Assembly (NCBI GenBank): GCA_017303455.1
Contig: JAFLBM010000011.1
Coordinates: forward strand, 1 to 64,000
Direction of reading: 5' to 3'
Length of the DNA stretch: 64,000 bases
Source of the DNA: Chitinophagales bacterium
Lineage (GTDB): Bacteria; Bacteroidota; Bacteroidia; Chitinophagales; Chitinophagaceae
The notes below the pieces were generated by a model. The model saw only the letters and a list, made by a program, of their open reading frames with translations. It ran no database searches and was not told the origin of the DNA. This document shows, piece after piece, positions 26,602 to 35,390 of the stretch (position 1 is the stretch's first letter; each line of letters starts with the position of its first letter). Made by a program: the position numbers and the translations under genes.

Positions 26602-29451
26602 ATGAAAGAAAAATACAGTTGCCTCCTGCTCATATTTCTCAGCTCTCTGGTGTTACCTGCACAGAATTTCAGCTCCATTCACTATTCAGAAAAAGACGGG
26701 CTCCCCAGCAATACGGTTTATGACATCACCCAGGATAAAGACGGGTTTATATGGTTCGGCACAGAAAACGGATTAAGCAGGTTCGATGGTCGCCGGTTCA
26801 GGAATTTTACCACAAAAGAAGGTTTACCGGATAATGCAATTCTGCGAATAATGGCAGACAATACTGGAAGAGTTTTTTTCAGCCCATTCACACACACCCC
26901 TTTTTATTACTTCAACGATAGTATCTACCCTCTTAAAATTCCCGACAGTTTTAAAACAGAAATAGCAAGCTTAACAATCTACTACAAGTGGGAGGATAAA
27001 ATAATACTCAAAGGGGTAACCACAAATCTTGTAGTGGAAAAAGAGGGAGCTTCAGTCAAATTTTTAAGCGATTTTTTTTCAGGTTTCCCTCAAGGAGCTG
27101 TTGTTTCACATGTTACAGATTCTGTAATTGTTATAAACAAAGAGGACAGCATTTTTTCAATAATAGATAAAAAAATTAAGTACATTGGTCCATTGAACAC
27201 TGCTCAGTTCAAAGCTTCTTACACGAAGAAAGGAACCCCAATTCAGATTGAAAATGTCCCAATTGCATCGGGATCTCCAACCAACAATCTTGCTAACCGG
27301 ATTTTTTTTGCAAGTAAGGCAAGTAATGTTTTCTTATTTGATGCAGTAACAGGAAAGTTGCTTTATCAACTAAAAGCGGAAAAAATCAGTACCGCATTTA
27401 TTGACACCGAGAATAATCTTTGGATCACCACCCTTGGCAACGGTGTTTACAGGTTCCCTTCATTCGAATTTAAGCATACAGATTTTGACAAAGCCAATGA
27501 AATTTTTACTGTAAATAGTTTTAACGGCAATATCATTGCCGGGGGTGATTTTAGTAAATCCTATATATTAAATAGGGATGGGGATTATTCTTATACTGAT
27601 TATTCTTCTTTTTTACGACAATCCAATAACCCGGTAGCACGTTCCACTAAACGAAACAGAATTTTAAAATTCCTCCCGCTCCAGGGCACCCTCTTTATAG
27701 CGACTGATGCTTTTCTGCTGAAAATCACTAAAAACCAGGACAGTCGTTTCAGCCCGGTATTCCCGGTGAAAGATATAGACACCGCCGCTGGTCAGTTACT
27801 GGTTTGCACAGGCAGAAGTATCCTCCTGCTCAATAAAGAAACGATGGCTGTAAATGACACCTTGCTGAATCAACGGTCAACCTGTGGTGTCTTTTACCAG
27901 GGCAACTATTATATCGGTACTTACGGCGGCTTGATAAAAATTGAGCCCAAAAATAAAATCACCACTTCACTCGGCATCCAATACCCTTCATTACGAAACA
28001 GGATCATTGCCATAAAAAAGGGAGCTGATAATGATCTCTGGATTGCTTCCAGTGGATCCGGGCTCATTCATTTTAAAAACGGGAAAGTGATACATATCCT
28101 GAACACGGAAACAGGTATTACCGGCGATATCTGTACCAGCCTTTTTATTGATAGTAATGAAATATGGCTGGGTACCAGCAAAGGATTGAACAGGATCATT
28201 CCCCGCGGGGAAAACTGGGATATTACAAGCATAACAACCGCTAACGGACTGGCAGCCAATTTTATTAACTCCGTGTATGTACATAACAATGTAGTTTATG
28301 CCGGCACTTCCGCCGGGCTCACTTATTTCAATAAGAACAGTTTAAGCGAGAAATCCATTTGCAGGTTGCATATAACCGGCATATCGGCTGGGAATAACAC
28401 ACTGAAAAAAGACAGTATCCTGTCGTTCCCTCATAACACCCTGAATATAAAAATAGAATTTACAGCGATCTCTTTTAAATCGGCCGGTGATATCCGTTAT
28501 TATCACCGGCTGAAGGGACTGGAGGATGACTGGAATGTAACCACTGATAATTTCGTAAACTATTCCACTTTACCACCCGGTGATTATACCCTGCTGATCA
28601 AAGCCATCAATAAATTCGGGGTGGAAAGTGAAACGAAAACGATTTCCATCCGTATCCAACCAGCCTGGTGGCAAACCTGGCCATTCTGGTTAGCAGTTAT
28701 TGCCTTGCTGCTGTTATTGACCGCATTACTGTACAGGAGGAGTATTCACTCCATCCGGAAAAAAGAAAAACTAAAACGGGAAACAGAGGCCCGCTTTGCA
28801 GCCCTGGAGCAACAGGCTTTGCAGGCACAGATGAACCCGCATTTTATCTTCAATAGTTTAAACTCCATCCAGTCATTTATCCTGGACCTGGATGTGGAAG
28901 GTGCCAATAAATACCTGGCCACTTTCGCCAGCCTGATCCGGCAAACACTGGACAATTCCTCCAGCCCCTTCATTTCGCTGTCCAGCGAACTAAAATACCT
29001 GGACACTTATCTGCAACTGGAAAAACTAAGGTTCAAAGACAAGTTCAACTACAGGATTCAAACAGGCGATAATATCAACCAGCAGGCCACATTAATACCC
29101 GGGATGCTGCTACAACCCTATGTTGAAAATTCCCTTCGGCATGGCATTCAGCACCGCAAAGACAACCAGGGGATCATTTCCATTGAAGTAACCGGTACTA
29201 CCGGCGGAATTACTTATACAATTAAGGACAATGGTGTGGGTCGCAAAAAATCAGAAGAACTGAAATCCCGGAAGCACATAGAATACCAGTCAAAAGGAAC
29301 CGCTATCAGCCTGAAACGGATCAAAGCCATCAACAACCAGTTCGGCACAGATATCCGGGTGAACATTGAAGATATAACGGGGACAGATGGCACTGTTGAA
29401 GGAACAATTGTTACATTATTTATACCTCATCTTAATACACCTGTTTTATGA
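26602..29451 (+). CDS. Propeller sensor histidine kinase (LytS-type)
   Basis: 949 residues. A signal peptide (MKEKYSCLLLIFLSSLVLPAQ) precedes a periplasmic two-component-regulator propeller with repeats such as DKDGFIWFGTENGLSRFDG, ENNLWITTLGNGVYRF, DNDLWIASSGSGLIHFKNG and SNEIWLGTSKGLNRI; a Y_Y_Y domain (RYYHRLKGLEDDWN, LPPGDYTLLIKAINKFG) follows, then one transmembrane helix (WPFWLAVIALLLLLTALLY). The cytoplasmic part has the His_kinase box QAQMNPHFIFNSLNSIQ with H747, and an ATPase (VENSLRHGI, IKDNGVG). Overlaps the LytTR regulator by 4 nt; it should sense an extracellular signal, perhaps a glycan. Confidence 0.92.
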   Translation: MKEKYSCLLLIFLSSLVLPAQNFSSIHYSEKDGLPSNTVYDITQDKDGFIWFGTENGLSRFDGRRFRNFTTKEGLPDNAILRIMADNTGRVFFSPFTHTPFYYFNDSIYPLKIPDSFKTEIASLTIYYKWEDKIILKGVTTNLVVEKEGASVKFLSDFFSGFPQGAVVSHVTDSVIVINKEDSIFSIIDKKIKYIGPLNTAQFKASYTKKGTPIQIENVPIASGSPTNNLANRIFFASKASNVFLFDAVTGKLLYQLKAEKISTAFIDTENNLWITTLGNGVYRFPSFEFKHTDFDKANEIFTVNSFNGNIIAGGDFSKSYILNRDGDYSYTDYSSFLRQSNNPVARSTKRNRILKFLPLQGTLFIATDAFLLKITKNQDSRFSPVFPVKDIDTAAGQLLVCTGRSILLLNKETMAVNDTLLNQRSTCGVFYQGNYYIGTYGGLIKIEPKNKITTSLGIQYPSLRNRIIAIKKGADNDLWIASSGSGLIHFKNGKVIHILNTETGITGDICTSLFIDSNEIWLGTSKGLNRIIPRGENWDITSITTANGLAANFINSVYVHNNVVYAGTSAGLTYFNKNSLSEKSICRLHITGISAGNNTLKKDSILSFPHNTLNIKIEFTAISFKSAGDIRYYHRLKGLEDDWNVTTDNFVNYSTLPPGDYTLLIKAINKFGVESETKTISIRIQPAWWQTWPFWLAVIALLLLLTALLYRRSIHSIRKKEKLKRETEARFAALEQQALQAQMNPHFIFNSLNSIQSFILDLDVEGANKYLATFASLIRQTLDNSSSPFISLSSELKYLDTYLQLEKLRFKDKFNYRIQTGDNINQQATLIPGMLLQPYVENSLRHGIQHRKDNQGIISIEVTGTTGGITYTIKDNGVGRKKSEELKSRKHIEYQSKGTAISLKRIKAINNQFGTDIRVNIEDITGTDGTVEGTIVTLFIPHLNTPVL

Positions 29452-30185
29452 TCTCCTGCATTATAGTTGACGATGAACCGCGGAATGTAGATGTTCTTAA
29501 TAAATTGATCACCGATTTCTGTGATGGTATCACTGTTATTGGAGCTGCCGCTTCCGTAGATGAAGCCTGCCCTCTTATCAAAGAAAAAAAGCCGGACCTC
29601 GTATTCCTGGATATAGAGATGCCGGGCAAAAATGCATTTGACCTTATTGATCTTCTATCACCTGTACAATTTGAGATCGTTTTTGTCACCGCTTTCGAAC
29701 AGTATGCCATCAAGGCCTTTCGTTACAGCGCTATTGACTATCTGCTAAAACCGGTTGACATCACGGAACTCCGGGAAACCATTGAAAAAGCCCGGCGGCG
29801 TGTTAAAGAGAAAAATTTCCAGGCACGGCTTGATAACTATCTCTCCGTCATGCAAAAAAAAGAGACGAAAATTGCCATCCAGCTGAAAGACGGGTATGTT
29901 TTCCACAGTTTTAATGATATCATATGTTGTTCGGCCGATGGTGCCTATACAGCGGTCTACTTAAAAAACGGGACGAAAATATTATCCAGCAGTAACCTGA
30001 AACATTACAGTGAATTACTCCCGGAAGCCATCTTTTGCCGTATCCATCACTCCCACCTGGTAAATCTTGACTATGCCGTTAAGTATTCAAAAGGAAGAGC
30101 CGGAACATTAGAGATGTCAAATGGTCTTGTATTAGAAGTATCCCAACGAAAAAGAGATGAATTATTGGCACGTTTTGAAAAATAG
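29448..30185 (+). CDS. LytTR-type response regulator
   Basis: 245 residues. The receiver domain has IIVDDEPRNVDVL, the phospho-acceptor D55 in LVFLDIEMPGK, T/A in VFVTAFEQYAIKAF and K in DYLLKPVD. After a linker comes a LytTR DNA-binding domain (IAIQLKDGYVFHSFNDIIC, IFCRIHHSHLVNLDYAVKY). Cognate partner of the overlapping sensor kinase. Its targets are not visible; the adjacent GT11 gene and fucose locus are candidates only by position. Confidence 0.93.
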   Translation: MISCIIVDDEPRNVDVLNKLITDFCDGITVIGAAASVDEACPLIKEKKPDLVFLDIEMPGKNAFDLIDLLSPVQFEIVFVTAFEQYAIKAFRYSAIDYLLKPVDITELRETIEKARRRVKEKNFQARLDNYLSVMQKKETKIAIQLKDGYVFHSFNDIICCSADGAYTAVYLKNGTKILSSSNLKHYSELLPEAIFCRIHHSHLVNLDYAVKYSKGRAGTLEMSNGLVLEVSQRKRDELLARFEK

Positions 30186-30190
30186 ATTCC

Positions 30191-30215
30191 GGGAGCTGCA
30201 ATAACTCCCTTTTTT
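30191..30215 (+). terminator. Rho-independent terminator after the sensor-regulator operon
   Basis: GGGAG (30191-30195) and CTCCC (30205-30209) form a short stem followed directly by six T (30210-30215). The stem starts 5 nt after the LytTR gene's stop codon. Confidence 0.7.
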
Positions 30216-30425
30216 AACTCACTTATAGGTAAAAATGACTCAGTTATAAAAAATATCCTCCTCTTTTCAAAGCTCCCGCTTACTATAACTATTTTCACTG
30301 CCGGAAGGCTGACTGATTGCAGTAGGCAAAACACCCGGATAACCTTGCAATTCCAAAATAATACTGCCATTAACCATTAAACTTATCCTTTCTATCCCTC
30401 CATGTTGATGTACCTGTAATAGTTG

Positions 30426-31181
30426 TCAGGCTTCCGGTCCTGCATTTCGGATATATTGCAAAAACAACTCCATCCCTTTTCTCTTTTTTTCATCCAGCTC
30501 ATAACTCAGATGCAACTGGTAATATTTTTTCAGGTCATAGATATCATAAGGATTGGCCGCCACGATCTCATCAAGATGATTCAATCCCATTGCATTGGCT
30601 GCATTGAAGAGCCGGATAAAATCATCCGGCAATGGTTTCTTGCTGACCCAGGCCGCAAACACAAAAGGCAGCCCGGTAATTTTTTTCCATTCGGATCCCA
30701 GGTCAAAAATAAACGTGGAGATGCGGCGCTGCTCAAGGGCCCTGTCTCCTATCACTAATCCCGCAGTAGTGCCCTGTATCTTGTCCCGGTACGATTCATC
30801 TTTGGCTTGTACCAACTCCGGGTTCACACCCCAGTATTCCTTCATCAGCCATTTCAATAAAGCCACCGACGAACGGCTCTGGTAATCGAGGTACACGGTT
30901 TTAATTTCTTCCATCGGCACTTCGCTGAACAAGCAAACCGAAGCGATCTCCGCTTCAGCACCGATACAATAATCACCCACGATATAATAAGGATCGAATT
31001 GCGGAATGGCCGCCACCGGTATCAGCCCCACATCAACAATATCATCCGCCAGCAATTGCACCAGTTTAGCAGGATAAGCACCCACCAATTCTATCTGCTC
31101 ACTGATGGGCGGACGCTCCAGCCCCCAGATCAGTGGTTTTGTATTCAGGTAGTTAACGATACCAACTTTTATCTTCTCCAA
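30426..31181 (-). CDS. mqnA: Chorismate dehydratase MqnA
   Basis: 251 residues from TTG 31181. The N-terminus KVGIVNYLNTKPLIWGLE is the MqnA signature, with DDIVDVGLIPVAAIPQ and TVYLDYQSRSSVALLKWLM later; the fold is that of a periplasmic-binding-protein-like enzyme, here cytosolic. MqnA removes water from chorismate to give 3-enolpyruvylbenzoate, first step of the futalosine menaquinone pathway; MqnE in this window does the next. The longer reading to 31247 is unlikely because a -7 element (31202-31209 on this strand) sits inside it. Confidence 0.9.
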   Translation of the reverse strand: MEKIKVGIVNYLNTKPLIWGLERPPISEQIELVGAYPAKLVQLLADDIVDVGLIPVAAIPQFDPYYIVGDYCIGAEAEIASVCLFSEVPMEEIKTVYLDYQSRSSVALLKWLMKEYWGVNPELVQAKDESYRDKIQGTTAGLVIGDRALEQRRISTFIFDLGSEWKKITGLPFVFAAWVSKKPLPDDFIRLFNAANAMGLNHLDEIVAANPYDIYDLKKYYQLHLSYELDEKKRKGMELFLQYIRNAGPEA

Positions 31182-31187
31182 TTCAGC

Positions 31188-31195
31188 TATTTTTG
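31188..31195 (+). promoter_or_regulatory. Putative -7 element for purB
   Basis: TATTTTTG matches TAnnTTTG exactly, 92 nt before the purB ATG. The -33 region has only a weak T-run (31167-31170). It lies inside the first codons of the divergent mqnA message, interlocked with the mqnA promoter. Confidence 0.45.
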
Positions 31196-31201
31196 CGGCA
31201 G

Positions 31202-31229
31202 CAAAGGTAGTGAACAAGGAACAAAACAA
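31202..31229 (-). promoter_or_regulatory. Putative promoter for mqnA
   Basis: On the complement TACCTTTG (31209-31202) matches TAnnTTTG and TTG (31229-31227) lies 17 nt upstream. It is 6 bp from the oppositely oriented purB -7 box, so the two promoters overlap. Confidence 0.5.
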
Positions 31230-31287
31230 GCATCCGGTATCCAGCATCTGTTATCCAGTAACCAGCAACAAGAAACCAGCAACACTC
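31225..31287 (+). repeat. Nine degenerate heptads ending at the purB ATG
   Basis: Reading in steps of 7 from 31225 gives nine consecutive heptads, eight of which (from 31232) are close to A(T/A)CCAG(C/T): for example ATCCAGC, ATCCAGT, AACCAGC. The last unit ends at 31287, immediately before the ATG at 31288. The whole array lies in the predicted 5' leader. Confidence 0.8.
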
Positions 31288-32631
31288 ATGGAATTAACCC
31301 CCCTCACCGCTATATCCGCCATTGACGGCCGTTACCGCAAGCAGGTACAGCACCTCGATGAATATTTTTCTGAATATGCCCTGATGAAATACCGGGTACT
31401 CATTGAAGTGGAGTATTTGTTGTTCCTCGAAAAAAAGAAATTCTTCAAGCTCAGCACCAAAGCCATCAAACACCTGCAAAAACTGGCGGCTGATTTCGGG
31501 CCCGAAGATGCACAGGAAATTAAACAGATCGAATTCACCACCAACCATGATGTGAAAGCGGTGGAATATTTCCTGAAAAATGAACTGGATAAAGCCGGCG
31601 GCAAAGAAGCCAAAGAATGGATCCATTTCGGGCTCACTTCACAGGATATCAATAACACAGCAGTGCCCCTTTCCTGGAAACATGCTATTGAATATGAATA
31701 CCTGCCCGGTTTGTTAAACCTGAATGCACAATTAAAATTACTGGCGCAGGAATGGCACGATATACCCATGCTGGCTCATACACATGGTCAGCCCGCCAGT
31801 CCCACCAGGCTCGGCAAAGAGATCATGGTCTTCGTGGAAAGAATAGAGAACCAGGTGGAACAATTCATCGGCATCCCTTTCAGTGGAAAATTTGGTGGTG
31901 CCACCGGTAATTTCAATGCACACCATGTGGCTTTCCCGAAAATGGATTGGGTGAAACTGGGCAATGAATTTGTAGCGGGCATCGGGCTCAACCGCCAGCA
32001 GTTTACCACGCAGATCGAACATTATGATAATCTCTCCGCCCATTTCGATTGTATGAAGCGGATCAATAATATCCTCCTCGATTTTTCCCGTGATGTATGG
32101 AGTTATGTGTCTATGGAATACTTCAAACAAAAAACAAAGAAAGGTGAGATCGGTTCTTCGGCCATGCCGCATAAAGTAAACCCGATTGATTTTGAAAATG
32201 CAGAAGGTAATCTCGGTTTAGCCAACGCGGTCTTTGAACACCTGGCTTCCAAATTACCGGTATCAAGGTTGCAGCGTGACCTTACCGATTCCACGGTATT
32301 AAGAAATATCGGTGTACCCGTAGCGCATACACTGATCGCTTTCCGCTCGCTGGAAAAAGGGCTGGGCAAACTCATCATCAACGATGCAAAGATCCACGAA
32401 GACCTGGAGAATAACTGGGCCGTGGTGGCCGAAGCGGTGCAAACCATTTTGCGCCGGGAAAAATATCCCAATCCTTATGAAGCTTTAAAAGACCTGACAA
32501 GGGGAAATAATACCATTGATAAAAAATCAATCCACCAGTTTATTGATGGGCTGAAAGTAAGTGATGCTATTAAAAAAGAATTGAAGAAGATCACCCCGCA
32601 GAACTATACCGGTGTGAACCCGAAATACTGA
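31288..32631 (+). CDS. purB: Adenylosuccinate lyase
   Basis: 447 residues from the ATG at 31288; the longer frame from 31210 would translate the heptad array and is rejected. Motifs: TAISAIDGRYRKQVQHLDEY at the N-terminus, HFGLTSQDINNTAVPL, MLAHTHGQPASPTRLGKE (catalytic His), and the fumarase-superfamily signature GSSAMPHKVNPIDFENAEGN. The enzyme forms AMP from adenylosuccinate and AICAR from SAICAR in purine synthesis. It is a homotetrameric cytosolic enzyme. The end abuts the convergent GNAT gene with no gap. Confidence 0.95.
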   Translation: MELTPLTAISAIDGRYRKQVQHLDEYFSEYALMKYRVLIEVEYLLFLEKKKFFKLSTKAIKHLQKLAADFGPEDAQEIKQIEFTTNHDVKAVEYFLKNELDKAGGKEAKEWIHFGLTSQDINNTAVPLSWKHAIEYEYLPGLLNLNAQLKLLAQEWHDIPMLAHTHGQPASPTRLGKEIMVFVERIENQVEQFIGIPFSGKFGGATGNFNAHHVAFPKMDWVKLGNEFVAGIGLNRQQFTTQIEHYDNLSAHFDCMKRINNILLDFSRDVWSYVSMEYFKQKTKKGEIGSSAMPHKVNPIDFENAEGNLGLANAVFEHLASKLPVSRLQRDLTDSTVLRNIGVPVAHTLIAFRSLEKGLGKLIINDAKIHEDLENNWAVVAEAVQTILRREKYPNPYEALKDLTRGNNTIDKKSIHQFIDGLKVSDAIKKELKKITPQNYTGVNPKY

Positions 32632-33141
32632 TCACCGCTTCACGATAAATACCAGCAGTTCCTTATCCCCTTCCATTTTCGAACCGAAGGGTTGGAACCC
32701 GGCTTTCAGCAAAACTTTTTGCGAAGCCACATTCGGTGTTTCTGTTACGGCATATATCTCCGGCAGTGTGGTTTGGTTACGAAAATGATCAAGCCCGGCG
32801 ATGGTAAGTTCTGTCGCATATCCCTTGCCCCAGCTTTCTTTGGGAAAAGCATAGCCTAATTGCATCTTATCCGTATCATCCGGGATCGGGATCATTGCAA
32901 ACGAACCCACAAACTCACCGGTGGTTTTCAGGTGAACAGCCCAGCGGCCATAGCCCGGCATCGCTTCATAATCGGCCAGTTGTTTTTCAAAAGCGGCCAT
33001 CGCCTCTTCCCGGCTCTGCACCGGGCGGATATACCGCACCACTTCTTCATCGCCATTCAGCCGGAAGAAATTTTCAAAATCCTCCCTCGTGTAGCGGCGA
33101 ACCAGCAGGCGGTCAGTTTCAAATATTATTGAATCGCTCAT
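32632..33141 (-). CDS. GNAT N-acetyltransferase (RimJ/RimL-like)
   Basis: 169 residues from the ATG at 33141 (MSDSIIFETDRLLVRRYTRE); an in-frame ATG at 33162 is possible. The pattern ETDRLLVRRYTREDFENFF, GRWAVHLKTTGEFVGSFAM, QLGYAFPKESWGKGYATEL (acetyl-CoA loop with Q/R-x-x-G-x-G/A replaced by W-G-K-G-Y-A) and NVASQKVLLKAGFQPFG fits acetyltransferase_3, which includes ribosomal-protein acetylases. Downstream of prfC on the same strand, 114 nt apart. Its start codon lies in the arm of a predicted 21-bp RNA stem. Confidence 0.87.
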   Translation of the reverse strand: MSDSIIFETDRLLVRRYTREDFENFFRLNGDEEVVRYIRPVQSREEAMAAFEKQLADYEAMPGYGRWAVHLKTTGEFVGSFAMIPIPDDTDKMQLGYAFPKESWGKGYATELTIAGLDHFRNQTTLPEIYAVTETPNVASQKVLLKAGFQPFGSKMEGDKELLVFIVKR

Positions 33142-33247
33142 GGTTAATAGTTCATAGTTCATGGCCGGTCATAGTGGGTTATAGTGTTCTATCTTCAGCT
33201 AAGATAATTTGAGCTTACAGAGTCGTACTATGAACCATCAACCATGA
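33138..33247 (-). promoter_or_regulatory. Predicted RNA stem-loop covering the GNAT start codon, between prfC and the GNAT gene
   Basis: On the complement (message) strand the 21 nt at 33247-33227 can pair with the 21 nt at 33158-33138. Nineteen pairs are Watson-Crick and two are G-U, so there is no mismatch in this RNA, whereas the opposite-strand RNA would have two A-C mismatches. The loop is 68 nt. The 3' arm includes the GNAT ATG (33141-33139) and the 5' arm begins 8 nt after the prfC stop codon. Both arms are made of heptads of the CCATGAA/TTCATGG type. Confidence 0.6.
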
Positions 33248-33255
33248 CCCATGAA

Positions 33256-34842
33256 CTATTTATGTATTTCCGAAGTAAAATGAAACTCAATCTCGGGGTT
33301 ATTACTCCTCTCCGTATTCAAAAACCACTCACTCTGCGCCAGGTAAACCATATGCCCGTCCTTATCCGCACCAATATTCGCCTGCTTGAACCGGGAAAAA
33401 TCCAACAGCTTTTGTTCATCCTTCGAGGTCAGCCAGCAGGCTTTATAATACGGCAGGGAATTAAATATAACCGATGCCCCGTATTCATGCAGCAACCGGT
33501 ACTGGATCACTTCAAACTGCAGTTCTCCCACACAGCCAATGATCTTTTTGTTTCCGCCAAACTGGGTAAACAACTGCGCCACGCCTTCATCCGTCAGTTG
33601 CATCAATCCTTTCTCTAATTGTTTGGTCTTCATCGGGTCCTTGTTCACCACTTCTTTAAAGATCTCCGGCGAGAAAGAAGGAATACCCGTAAAGAAAAAA
33701 TCTTCGCCTTCTGTCAGTGTATCCCCGATCTTGAAATTGCCCGTATCAAACAAACCCACCACATCACCCGCATACGCATCTTCGATCACACTCTTATCAC
33801 GGGCCATAAACGAATACGGGTTACTGAAACGGACGTCCTTATCTAAGCGTACATGATGGAAATATTTATTCCGTTCAAACTTACCCGAGCACACCCGGAA
33901 GAACGCAATACGGTCCCGGTGCTTCGGATCCAGGTTCGCATGGATCTTAAACACAAAGCCGCTCATCTTCTCTTCCTCCACATTTACTTCCCGTAACGTC
34001 GTGCTGCGGCTTCTCGGCATCGGGGCAATGCGGATAAACGTATCCAGCATTTCCTTCACCCCAAAATTGTTGATGGCCGAGCCAAAGAACACCGGCGCCA
34101 CTTTACCGGCCCGGTAATCTTCAATATGCAGCTCGCCATGCACCCCATCCACCAGTTCCACATCTTCCCGCAGTTGGGCCGCATCCTTATCACCCAGCTT
34201 CTGGTCCAGCACCGGGTCGTTGATATCTGCAATGGCAATACTGTCCTCATCATTGGCTTTGGTATTCGCCGTAAACAGCAGCAGGTTTTTATCATGCAGG
34301 TTATACACGCCTTTAAATTCCTTACCGCTGTTGATCGGCCAGGTCATCGGGTGCAGGTGGATGGATAATTCCTTTTCAATTTCTTCCAGCAGGTCAAAGC
34401 GGTTCTTGCCATCCCGGTCCATTTTGTTTACAAACACGATCACCGGGGTATCCCGCATCCGGCACACTTCCATCAGGCGGCGGGTCTGGTCTTCCACCCC
34501 GTTCACACTGTCCACCACCAGGATCACACTGTCCACCGCCGTTAGCGTTCTGTACGTATCCTCCGCAAAGTCCTTGTGACCGGGAGTATCCAGCAGGTTG
34601 ATCAGGGTATTATTGTATTCAAAGCTCATCACCGAGGTGGCCACGGAGATACCCCGTTGCCGTTCGATCTCCATAAAATCGGAGGTCGCATGTTTCTTGA
34701 TCTTATTGCTCTTCACCGCACCCGCCACCTGGATGGCCCCGCCAAACAGCAGGAATTTCTCTGTCAGGGTGGTCTTGCCCGCATCCGGGTGAGAGATGAT
34801 CGCAAAGGTTCTTCGTCTCGTTATTTCGTTATGATATTTCAT
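33256..34842 (-). CDS. prfC: Peptide chain release factor 3 (RF3)
   Basis: 528 residues, the usual length. G domain: P-loop [19 protein letters not shown], switch [20 protein letters not shown], and [15 protein letters not shown] for base recognition; [14 protein letters not shown] is the switch I region typical of RF3. Later domains have [17 protein letters not shown] and the RF3-specific C-terminus ([20 protein letters not shown]). RF3 is a GTPase that releases RF1/RF2 from ribosomes after termination. It heads a probable two-gene unit with the GNAT gene. Confidence 0.95.
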   Translation of the reverse strand: MKYHNEITRRRTFAIISHPDAGKTTLTEKFLLFGGAIQVAGAVKSNKIKKHATSDFMEIERQRGISVATSVMSFEYNNTLINLLDTPGHKDFAEDTYRTLTAVDSVILVVDSVNGVEDQTRRLMEVCRMRDTPVIVFVNKMDRDGKNRFDLLEEIEKELSIHLHPMTWPINSGKEFKGVYNLHDKNLLLFTANTKANDEDSIAIADINDPVLDQKLGDKDAAQLREDVELVDGVHGELHIEDYRAGKVAPVFFGSAINNFGVKEMLDTFIRIAPMPRSRSTTLREVNVEEEKMSGFVFKIHANLDPKHRDRIAFFRVCSGKFERNKYFHHVRLDKDVRFSNPYSFMARDKSVIEDAYAGDVVGLFDTGNFKIGDTLTEGEDFFFTGIPSFSPEIFKEVVNKDPMKTKQLEKGLMQLTDEGVAQLFTQFGGNKKIIGCVGELQFEVIQYRLLHEYGASVIFNSLPYYKACWLTSKDEQKLLDFSRFKQANIGADKDGHMVYLAQSEWFLNTERSNNPEIEFHFTSEIHK

Positions 34843-34942
34843 GTCTGTTTACTGGTTGTTGGCCTCTGGCAATTTGTAGCCAATAGCCGGTTGGCTGTTG
34901 ACCATGAATTATTTGCCATGAACCATGAACTTTTTAAGGGGG
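34843..34942 (-). promoter_or_regulatory. Structured, heptad-containing 5' leader of prfC
   Basis: About 100 nt lie between the -7 box and the prfC ATG. On the message strand three TTCATGG heptads occur in phase (two adjacent, one unit later). Two nested hairpins are possible: TGGCAA (34867-34872) with TTGCCA (34913-34918) outside, and AGCCAA (34878-34883) with TTGGCT (34891-34896) inside. No known riboswitch is recognised. Confidence 0.5.
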
Positions 34943-34950
34943 CAAAGGTA
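34943..34950 (-). promoter_or_regulatory. Putative -7 element for prfC
   Basis: Reads TACCTTTG on the complement, an exact TAnnTTTG match and identical to the -7 boxes of mqnA and corA. Confidence 0.5.
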
Positions 34951-35390
34951 AGGTAGAATCATGAGCTTAAAGTGGAGTAATGGAGCCGGCATTGGGTTCA
35001 GTAGAGCCACGATTCTCCAATCATCAGAGTCTGCATCCCCTCCCCTGAATCGTTGCGATAGCATCTAATTCAGGGATTCTCAGGCTGCCCTGTACCGATG
35101 CGCAGCATCTGGTGCAGGGACCACCAAAAATTCCGTCATTTAACGGATAAAGAAGTGAAAGAAGAATTGTACACTTGCTGCAAGAAGCAACATTGTTATT
35201 TATTGAATTTTTATAAGCGACACAGTTCCTTAGTTTGGGTTGTATTTGCGAAAGTGCCCGTGTGTAAAAACAATTTTTTAGTAACTTAAATTGCAAACAA
35301 TTACAAAAAAGCGAAAATTTTAGGGACAGGAACTTTCGCATATATACGAGTTAGCGGTAAGGCTAAGCGACAAACCAAAATTTAATTCCA
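34951..35390. other. Intergenic stretch before the Mrr-type gene, with two neighbouring hairpins
   Basis: 440 bp without a convincing gene. Two hairpins lie side by side: CCCTGAAT (35043-35050) with ATTCAGGG (35068-35075), and an imperfect one from CCCTG (35088-35092) to CAGGG (35115-35119) with inner ACC/GGT and ATGC/GCAT pairs. Both have CCCTG at the 5' base. From about 35150 the sequence becomes A/T-rich like the following gene, suggesting that the accessory segment begins between the hairpins and 35150. Confidence 0.5.

Noticed and set aside
35024..35341. Reverse open frame of 105 codons before the Mrr gene
   Set aside because: Low-complexity, covers hairpins, no similarity recognised.
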